Shown here piece after piece: positions 56,251-64,000 of a stretch of 64,000 nt of DNA. The position numbers were made by a program, and so were the translations under genes. Where the stretch lies: contig OZ038526.1 of NCBI GenBank assembly GCA_964036665.1, positions 30,256,001 through 30,320,000 on the forward strand. Direction: 5' to 3'. This DNA comes from Gordius sp. MW1 (Eukaryota > Nematomorpha > Gordioida > Gordea > Gordiidae). The notes beneath the pieces were generated by a model. That model saw only the letters and a program-made list of their open reading frames with translations. It had not been told where the DNA came from and ran no database searches. Positions within the stretch are counted from its first letter, which is position 1. Each line of letters opens with the position of its first letter.

Positions 56251-58345
56251 GTTACATTAATTGCTATGCAATTTATGGGCTCGTTTTTTGGTTGTCCGTC
56301 CGTTGTCCGTTACCCTCCCTATCTATTTGCATTGGGTATATTAGGTTATCGATTTTTTAAATTATTGCATGAGAAAGAGGTGCCCCACCCCTCATCTCTA
56401 TCTCCCTCGCTGTGTTATTTTTAAATTAATGCATAAGAGGTGCCCCACCCCTCATCTCTATCTCCCTCGGTGTGTTATATATAAGATTTGTTAAAAAAAC
56501 TCGGGCCTTCGGCCCTCGTGGGAAGGGGGAGAAGGGAAGGGAAGAGGGGAAGGGAAGGGGGGACGACTCATCTGTACTTCGTATAAATGTATCATATTTG
56601 CTATGCAATTTATGGGCGAGAAAGGTGGGAAGGGGCGAGAATGCCTACAGGGGGGTATTAAATGCCTAATGATTAATTAATTATTTACACAAATTTTCCA
56701 TTATAGGCAAAATGTAAGGCAAGGGTTAGGGTTAGATTTAGTGTTTGCATCTAGTTGCGTATTACATTAGTTTTTATGGCCTTTAGTGATTATGGGTCTA
56801 ACAAACATTATATTATAAAACAACACAATGTTAAGAATTTGCAGAATTGTTGGGAGAAATTTTTTGTTGAATTTGAACAATTTTTAATTAAAAAAATCAA
56901 AAATTTGGCCAATGGTCACTTTTTCTCTATTGGTCAGTACCAACAGATACTCTATAAGTCAATGATAGCCAAAAAAAACGGAAAAAAAAATTTTGATGCT
57001 CACTTTGGCCAATGGTCATTTTTTTCCATTGGTCAGCAGCCAGCACACGGTAAAAGTGGATATACATTCATAAGAGTAAAAAAAACGAAAAAAAAATATT
57101 CGAATCACATTTTGGCCAATGGTCATTTTTTTCCATTGGTCAGCAGCCAGGACACGGTAAAAGCGGATATAAATTCATAATAGTCAAAAAAAACGAAAAA
57201 AAAGTTTTCGAATCACATTTTGGCCAATGGTCATTTTATTCCCTTTGTCAGCAGCCAGCGGACGGCCAAAAAGTCATAATAGCAATGGTAGGAACAGGAA
57301 CAATCATAATAGTCAAAAAAAACGAAAAAAATAATTTCGATTCACATTTTGGCCAATGGTCATTTTTTCCATCGGTCAGGAGCCAGCGGACGGCCAAAAA
57401 GTCATAATAGCAATGGTAGTAACAGGAACAATCATAATAGTCAAAAAAAACGAAAAAATAAACTCGGATTCACATTTTGGCCAATGGTCATTTTTTTCAT
57501 TGGTCAGCAGCCAACGGAGGCCAAAAAGTCTTATTATCAATGATAGTAACAAGAACAATCATAAGAGTCAAAAAAACTCCGGGATTCTAACCCAAAAACT
57601 AGTTAAATTGCAAAGCAATTAGAAGTAAACAACTTTTATTTATGTTTATTATATAACATTTGTCAGCAGCCAGCGGACGGCCAAAAAGTCATAATAGCAA
57701 TGGTAGAAATAGGAACAATCATAATAGTCAAAAAAAACGAAAAAAATAATTTCGATTCACATTTTGGCCAATGGTCATTTTTTTCATTGGTCAGCAGCCA
57801 GCGGACGGCCAAAAATTCTTATTATCAATGATAGTAACAAGAACAATCATAAGAGTCAAAAAAAACTCCGGGATTCTAACCCCAAAACTAGTTAAATTGC
57901 ATAGCAATTAAAAGTAAACAACTTTTATTTATGTTTATTATATAACTAGTTAAATTGCATAGCATTAAAAGTAAACAACTTTTATCTATGTTTATTATAT
58001 AACAAAAACTAGTTAAATTGCATAGCAAATAAAAGTAAACAACTTTTATTTATGTTTATTATATAACTAGTTAAATTGCATAGCAATTAAAACTAACCAA
58101 CTTTTATTTATGTTTATATAATAGATAATTTAACAAATCTTATATATAACACACCGAGGGAGATAGAGATGAGGGGTGGGGCACCTCTTATGCATAGCAA
58201 TTAAAAATAACACAGCGAGGGAGATAGAGATGAGGGGTGGGGCACCTTTTTCTCATGCATTAATTTAAAAAATCGATAACCTCATATACCCAATGCAAAT
58301 AGATAGGAGGGTAACGGACGGACAGACAACGGACGGACAACGGAC
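56251..58345 (+). repeat. Composite repeat D
   Basis: It starts with an inverted tail piece (ATTGCTATGCAATTTATGGG at 56259 and GGTGCCCCACCCCTCATCTC twice). It then repeats unit B: hairpin head at 56500, G/A-rich arm, telomere-like GGGTTAGGGTTAG at 56719, monomers 56905-57570 and 57655-57870, B-box relics at 57585 and 57868, four AGTTAAATTGCATAGCA tail units, the GGGGTGGGGCACC pair, and (GGAC)n at 58312-58352. Unit B has three GCAAAATGTAATATA copies where D has one. The ORFs at 56755 and 42756, nearly the same protein, merely reflect this duplication. Confidence 0.88.
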
Positions 58346-58354
58346 GGACGGACA

Positions 58355-58965
58355 ACAAAACTCGGGCCTTCGGCCCTCGTGGAAAGGGGGAGAAGGGAAG
58401 GGGAGTATGGGAAGGGAAGAGGGGAAGGGGGAACTCTTCTATACTCCGTATAAACGTAGCATATTTGCTATGCAATTTATGGGCGAGAAAGGTGGGAAGG
58501 GGCGAGAATGCCTATAGGGGGTATTAGATGCAAAATAATTAGTTATAGGCCCTTGTAGGGGAGGACATAGGGTAATTATCAATGTTAACCAATTCAAAAA
58601 CGAAAAAAAATTTCGATTTATTTGGCCAATGGTCATTTTTTTATTGGTCAGTAGCCAGCGGACGGTCAAAAATTCATATTATCATTGGTATTAACATGAA
58701 CAAATATTAATTTAATTTAAAAAAATTAAAAAAAAAATTTGTCCCCTCCCTGACTTGAACCCCACACCTCCAGTTAACAAGCCGGCGCTATAACCACTAT
58801 ACCATGCCGGCTTTAAAATAGTAGAAGTTATTATGTTATTTATATAGATAATGAAATAATAAAGTTGTGTTTTATGTTTAGAAAATCAATATTTCGTCGG
58901 TCAGTAGCCAGCGGACGGTCAAAAAGTCATATTATCAATGGTATTAACAAAAACAAAATATTAAT
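58355..58965 (+). repeat. Second head plus short satellite and tRNA-like segment
   Basis: Hairpin CTCGGGCCTTCGGCCCTCG (58360) and the TTTGCTATGCAATTTATGGG motif (58463) are followed by single satellite monomers at 58620-58700 and 58895-58945. The segment 58740-58815 between them is tRNA-like on the minus strand. Confidence 0.8.
58743..58813 (-). repeat. Degenerate tRNA-like sequence (SINE head or pseudo-tRNA)
   Basis: On the minus strand GCCGGCATGGTATAGTGG resembles an A-box region. GGCTTGTTAACTGG resembles an anticodon arm with GTT (Asn-like), and GGGGTTCAAGTCAGG resembles a B-box. The acceptor ends and the T-stem do not pair, so it is not a functional tRNA gene. Confidence 0.45.
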
Positions 58966-59537
58966 TTAATGTAAAAAAAAAATTTAAAAAAAAAGTTTTT
59001 TTTTAGTTTTAAAAAAGGGCTAAATTCTTAAACTACCAGCCCGATTCGCTCGAAACTTTACTCGTAGGTGCCCAGGGCGGCCGGGGGTAAAATAACCTTT
59101 TCAGATTCTTAAAATACCTTTTCATTTTAAAAATATCGGACATTTCCCTGCCACACGTGCGGTGTAATATCTATGACACGTAGAAAAATTTTACTAATTA
59201 TATAAACTTACGCGCGCCATCTAATAAAGTACAATTCGTGTTTGAGTTTAATAGTAGATTCAATTTAATTAGAAATAACGGGCTATGATTATACCTTTGA
59301 AGGAGGTTTCGAATTTTGTGTTAGTTTCTATCGATATATTTTATCGTAAATTAGAATCTAATACCTATATTATTTTTTTAAATATTACTTTTTAGGTTTT
59401 CTATGAAATCACAATCTAATTAAATGAAATATATTAACCCAATAAAAAAATATATAAGCATTTATAAGGTTAAAAATATATATTACATAGTTGGCTGTCT
59501 GTTAGACCATCTATAATAAATTTTTAGGTTATATATA
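58966..59537. other. AT-rich spacer
   Basis: No gene was found. It lies between satellite blocks and includes one unusually GC-rich patch (GCCCAGGGCGGCCGGGGG at 59071) whose origin is unclear. Confidence 0.4.
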
Positions 59538-60546
59538 AAATTTGGCCAATGGTCATTTTTTTTCATTGGTAAGCAGCCAGGACACGGTAAAAGTGGATAT
59601 AAATTCATAAGTCAAAAAAAACGAAAAAAAAAATTTTCGAATCACATTTTGGCCAATGATCATTTTTTTCCATTGGTCAGCAGCCAGGACACAGTAAAAG
59701 TGGATATAAACTTATAATAGTCAAAAAAAACGAAAAAAAAAATTTCGAATCACATTTTGGCCAATGGTCATTTTTTTCCGTTGGTCAGCAGCCAGGACAC
59801 GGTAAAAGTGGATATAAATTCATAATAGTCAAAAAAAACTAAAAAAAAATTTTCGAATCACATTTTGGCCAATGGTCATTTTTTTCCATTGGTCAGCAGC
59901 CAGGACACGGTAAAAGTGGATATAAATTCATAAGTCAAAAAAAACGAAAAAAAAAATTTTCGAATCACATTTTGGCCAATGGTGATTTTTTTCCATTGGT
60001 CAGCAGCCAACGGACGGCCAAAAAGTCATAATAGCAATGGTAGTAACAGGAACAATCATAATAGTAAAAAAAAACGAAAAAATAAACTCGGATTCACATT
60101 TTGGCCAATGGTCATTTTTTTCATTGGTCAGCAGCCAGCGGACGGCCAAAAAGTCTTATTATCAATGATAGTAACAAGAACAATCATAAGAGTCAAAAAA
60201 AACTCCGGGATTCTAACCCCAAAACTAGTTAAATTGCATAGCAATTACCAAAATTTAAATATAGATATACTTATGCATTAATTTAACGTAGCAATTAAAA
60301 CCCGACCCCGCCCGAAAGCGAGGGAGATAGAGATGAGGGGTGGGGCACCTCTTGATAAAGATGAGGGGTGGGGCACCTCTTTCTCATGCATTAATTTAAA
60401 AAATCGATAACCTAATATACCCAATGCAAATAGATAGGGAGGGTAACGGACAGACAACGGACAACGGACAGACAACGGACAACGGACAACCAAAAACGAG
60501 CCCATAAATTGCATAGCAATTAAAACGAGCCCATAAATTGCATAGC
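59538..60546 (+). repeat. Composite repeat E without head
   Basis: Six monomers run from 59538 to about 60195, four of the GGACACGGTAAAAGTGGATA type and two of the CGGACGGCCAAAAAGTC type. Then come CCGGGATTCTAACCCC, the GGGGTGGGGCACC pair, GGACAACGGACAGACAACGG, and the end CCCATAAATTGCATAGCAATT twice. It abuts the inverted copy F. Confidence 0.88.
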
Positions 60547-62023
60547 AATTAATTATCTATTATATAATAAACATAGATAAAAGTTGTTTACTTTTAATGC
60601 TATGCAATTTAAATAAACATAAATAAAAGTTGTTTACTTTTTAATTGCTATGCAATTTAACTAGTTTTGGGGTTAGAATCCCGGAGTTTTTTTGACTCTT
60701 ATGATTGTTCTTGTTACTATCATTGATAATAAGAATTTTTGGCCGTCCGCTGGCTGCTGACCAATGAAAAAAATGACCATTGGCCAAAATGTGAATCGAA
60801 ATTATTTTTTTCGTTTTTTTTTGACTATTATGATTGTTCCTGTTTCTACCATTGCTATTATGACTTTTTGGCCGTCCGCTGACCAATGTTATATAATAAA
60901 CATAAATAAAAGTTGTTTACTTTTAGTTGCTATGCAATTTAACTAGTTTTTGGGTTAGAATCCCGGGTTTTTTTGACTCTTATGATTGTTCTTGTTACTA
61001 TCATTGATAATAAGACTTTTTGGCCGTCCGTTGGCTGCTGACCACTGAAAAAAATGACCATTGGCCAAAATGTGAATTCGAGTTTATTTTTTCGTTTTTT
61101 TTGACTATTATGATTGTTCCTGTTACTACCATTGCTATTATGACTTTTTGGCCGTCCGCTGGCTCCTGACCGATGGAAAAAATGACCATTGGCCAAAATG
61201 TGAATCGAAAATATTTTTTTCGTTTTTTTTTGACTATTATGATTGTTCCTGTTCCTACCATTGCTATTATCACTTTTTGGCCGTCCGCTGGCTGCTGACC
61301 AATGGAATAAAATGACCATTGGCCAAAATGTGATTCGAAAACTTTTTTTTCGTTTTTTTTGACTATTATGAATTTATATCCACTTTTACCGTGTCCTGGC
61401 TGCTCACCAATGGAAAAAAATGACCATTGGCCAAAATGTGATTAAAAAAATTTTTTTTCGTTTTTTTTACTCTTATGAATTTATATCCACTTTTACCGTG
61501 TCCTGGCTGCTGACCAATGGAAAAAAATGACCATTGGCCAAAGTGAGCATCAAAATTTTTTTTTCCATTTTTTTGGCTATCATTGACTTATAGAGTATCT
61601 GTTGGTACTGACCAATAGAGAAAAAGTGACCATTGGCCAAATTTTTGATTTTTTTAATTAAAAATTGTTCAAATTCAACAAAACATTTCTCCCAACAATT
61701 CTGTAAATTCGAACATTGTGTTGTTTTATAATATAATGTTTGTTAGACCCATAATCAATAAAAACTAATGTAATACGCAACTAGATGCAAACACTAAATC
61801 TAACCCTAACCCTTGCCTATATTACATTTTGCCTATAATGGAAAATTTGTATAAATAATTTATTAATCATTAGGCATTTAATACCCCCCTATAGGCATTC
61901 TCGCCCCTTCCCACCTTTCTCGCCCATAAATTGCATAGCAAATATGATACATTTATACGAAGTACAGATGAGTCGTCCCCCCTTCCCTTCTCCCCCTTCC
62001 CACGAGGGCCGAAGGCCCGAGTT
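60547..62023 (-). repeat. Composite repeat F, inverted copy
   Basis: Read on the minus strand, this is unit B/D from the hairpin head (62022 downwards) through GGGTTAGGGTTAG (61810) and the monomers to the tail near 60560. It forms a long inverted repeat with unit D (56500-58130), about 2.4 kb apart, and joins E tail to tail. Confidence 0.88.
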
Positions 62024-62057
62024 TATAAATAAGTGTCGAATATTTTTTTGAATTTTT

Positions 62058-62092
62058 CTTCCCCCTTGAGAAAATCCTGGCTACGCGCCTGT
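62058..62092. mobile_element. Solo end of the CAGGCGCGTAGCC hAT family
   Basis: The complement of this stretch reads CAGGCGCGTAGCCAGGATTT, identical to the left end of the hAT element at 21781. No partner end was found nearby. Confidence 0.6.
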
Positions 62093-63584
62093 GAGGGGTC
62101 GATGCATGTTAATTATGCTAATTATTTTATATTAAATTATTCAAAAAGTATGGTTAAATTAGGCTAAACGTGCAGTTTTATAAAACTATATATATTAGTT
62201 AATGTTAAACTCGTATGGGTTTACTATTATAACAATTTTTTTTAATGGCAAGGTTTATTCATCTCTCCTTCAAGAATATTAACTAAATCCTATTAAAGCG
62301 AAATTAGAAATACCAACTTTTTTTTACAAATAATGCCAAAATAAATTTGTACCGAATTCTCAACCTAGTAATTATTAAAATCGGTGATGTATCTTAGCAA
62401 AATATTGTGATACTATATGTATATCTTTCAACAAAGCTTTCAAAAGGTTTCATACCTTAAAAAAACATAATTTTGATGGTGCGATTTTGAAACACCAATG
62501 TAGTAATCTCCGAGGAAAAATCTATAACTAAAATCTAACCAAGAAATTAAAATTAGTTTATTCCCTCTCTTTGCCCACATTTGTAGCTCATGTCAAACCC
62601 ATGTTTTGGCGTTTTGATACTTGATTGATAGAAGTTTCTGCGCAGTCCTTGGTTTAATAGCAAATTTTAAATTAGACAATGTATTGGGGGCCATTTTAAC
62701 TAATATTGAAGAACTAAAAGCTTGTTGTACTAATCAGGCCCTCAACTTTTATATGCAATATATATAGTAAATTCACCAGATGCTATATGTTTATTAAATT
62801 TGTGAATGCCGAAAGACATTTTTTAATTTGATATAAATTTAATCATCAAAATTTATTAATAAACTTTTATCCTCTCAAAATATATTAGCCCGTCAGGACG
62901 ATATTATTAGCATTACGAGGTCAACCATAATTTTAATTGTCAGATCAAAGGCAGTTTTGAGAGTTTAATCAAACAAATAACAGAAGCATAAAGACTTTTA
63001 AACCTGCTAACTTTTTATTGAGATTTAGGATATTAAACGTTTTATTTTGCTAGTAATAGCGCATGTCACTAACTAATTAGGCTACGAAAAAACTATTAAA
63101 ATCCATTGATGTAGCCCACGCCAGGTTATATATCTTTTAGAGTTCATAAAGGCCCTTGTTTAAACTCCCTCGATCTTCATAAAAACTAAAAAACACTTCA
63201 TAAATACTAAAAAACAATCAAATCTCAAAAAATATTTTACACTTCTATTAATAATCAAGACAGTTATTACAGCACTGATCATTACGAATAAAAACGAGTT
63301 CGTAAACTTAATCATACATCTCGCGGGTACCGTGGATAAATCATAATCTACAACGACATATTCCAAGGGAATAGCGTAAGTTTAACAAAATGTTGCAGGC
63401 ATATGATATACACATCGGATCGTCGTGTTTTAATATAAACAACGTCCCGTAGATTGAAATTTCGCGCATTTACCAAAGATGGAAGATTATGTAATTTGAA
63501 TTCATAAAGAGGTGGCGTCGGTATTTTCAACCAGTTAGTTGACAATGGGATAACGGAGTGAGGGGACGGCCTAGTGGAAGGTAA
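62093..63584. other. Intergenic region; two overlapping minus-strand open frames of uncertain status
   Basis: Minus-strand frames at 63545-63348 (IPTPPLYEFKLHNLPSLVNA, then DVVYIKTRRSDVYIICLQHF) and 63366-63160 (VVVDYDLSTVPARCMIKFTN, then a hydrophobic stretch) have a fairly protein-like composition and higher G+C than their surroundings. Their order, with a stop between, does not give a gene model. They could be 3' UTR of the exon at 63585-63794 or remnants of a further gene. Confidence 0.3.
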
Positions 63585-63794
63585 TTACATGTAATCATCT
63601 AGGTCGATGTCATCCTCGATTTCGGTGCAAGGCCCCATGTCGAGTTGATCGAAATTCTCTAGCGAATTAAAGTCCACCTTGTACCGCAGTATACCTAATC
63701 GGGTGATAGAGTAAATTTCATTAGAAAGGCAAGGCAAATATTTATATATATATTCAACAATTATCAGTAAACGCGAGTACATTGCAGGAAACAA
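63585..63794 (-). CDS. Possible C-terminal exon with acidic end
   Basis: The minus frame ends in TAA at 63587. It encodes YLPCLSNEIYSITRLGILRY and KVDFNSLENFDQLDMGPCTE, then IEDDIDLDDYM. The acidic carboxy end and the good G+C content argue for real coding. CCCGATTAG/GTATACTGC is a possible acceptor at about 63700 that would restrict the exon to the last 38 codons. No family is recognised and no neighbouring exon is assured. Confidence 0.35.
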   Translation of the reverse strand: MFPAMYSRLLIIVEYIYKYLPCLSNEIYSITRLGILRYKVDFNSLENFDQLDMGPCTEIEDDIDLDDYM

Positions 63795-64000
63795 AAAAAG
63801 ATAAACTTAATACAAATCGGACCCGAACCCGGCAGGCCCAAAATAAGAAAGAATTGCATAAAACTGTTTCCAGACAAAAACATACATATTTGTTGCCAAA
63901 TTAAATATAAAACTCTAAATCGGGGGCAGGGGTGGGGTGAAGTGTTTAAATGTTTTATTAGATTCAACTCGAATTTTTTTTTTGGCATTAACATTTAAGT

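Noticed and set aside
58743-58813. tRNA gene on the minus strand
   Set aside because: A- and B-box-like motifs and a GTT anticodon-like loop are present, but the acceptor and T-stems do not pair.

Overview
The window reads as nuclear DNA of an invertebrate metazoan with an AT-rich genome. Coding capacity is split into short exons with GT/AG borders, a near-universal animal co-repressor (CtBP) is recognisable, and the rest is dominated by eukaryotic transposable elements (Helitron, hAT, RTE LINE, LTR retroelement, pogo-like MITE) and a non-coding satellite family. Nothing is prokaryotic. Some introns are only 33-41 nt, and one secreted-protein gene is built from symmetric micro-exons. Micro-exon genes and very short introns are both known from parasitic flatworms, but I cannot fix the phylum from this sequence.

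Layout. 1-1.5 kb: 5' end of CtBP, minus strand, running off the left edge. 5.5-7.8 kb: decayed RTE LINE, minus strand. 8.1-10.2 kb: internally deleted LTR retrotransposon with 5-bp target duplication. 11.4-26.7 kb: a reconstructed plus-strand gene of 17 exons (807 coding nt, 268 aa) for a secreted protein; its introns carry hAT and pogo MITEs, a GC-rich hairpin array and a satellite block. 27.9-34.3 kb: a near-complete but frameshifted Helitron with both termini. 34.4-35.5 kb: another decayed RTE. 35.65-37.4 kb: a GC-rich gag/reverse-transcriptase segment truncated just after RT motif A. 38.4-40.3 kb: a four-exon minus-strand gene for a type I membrane protein with a tyrosine-rich cytoplasmic tail. 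42.5-46.4 kb and 56.2-62.0 kb: composite satellite/SINE-like arrays, one copy inverted; a young RTE copy lies in the first. 48.5-50.6 and 52.8-55.75 kb: exons of two unidentified plus-strand genes, one with a hAT element in an intron. 63.6 kb: a possible C-terminal exon on the minus strand.

The main discovery candidate is the micro-exon gene: 12 consecutive internal exons of 18-54 nt, all multiples of three and all in phase 1, between a signal-peptide exon and a cysteine-rich C-terminal part. Its reading frame stays open over 17 independently chosen exons. The second is the receptor-like gene at 38.4-40.3 kb. All gene models are manual reconstructions from splice signals and reading frame; no transcript or database evidence was available.
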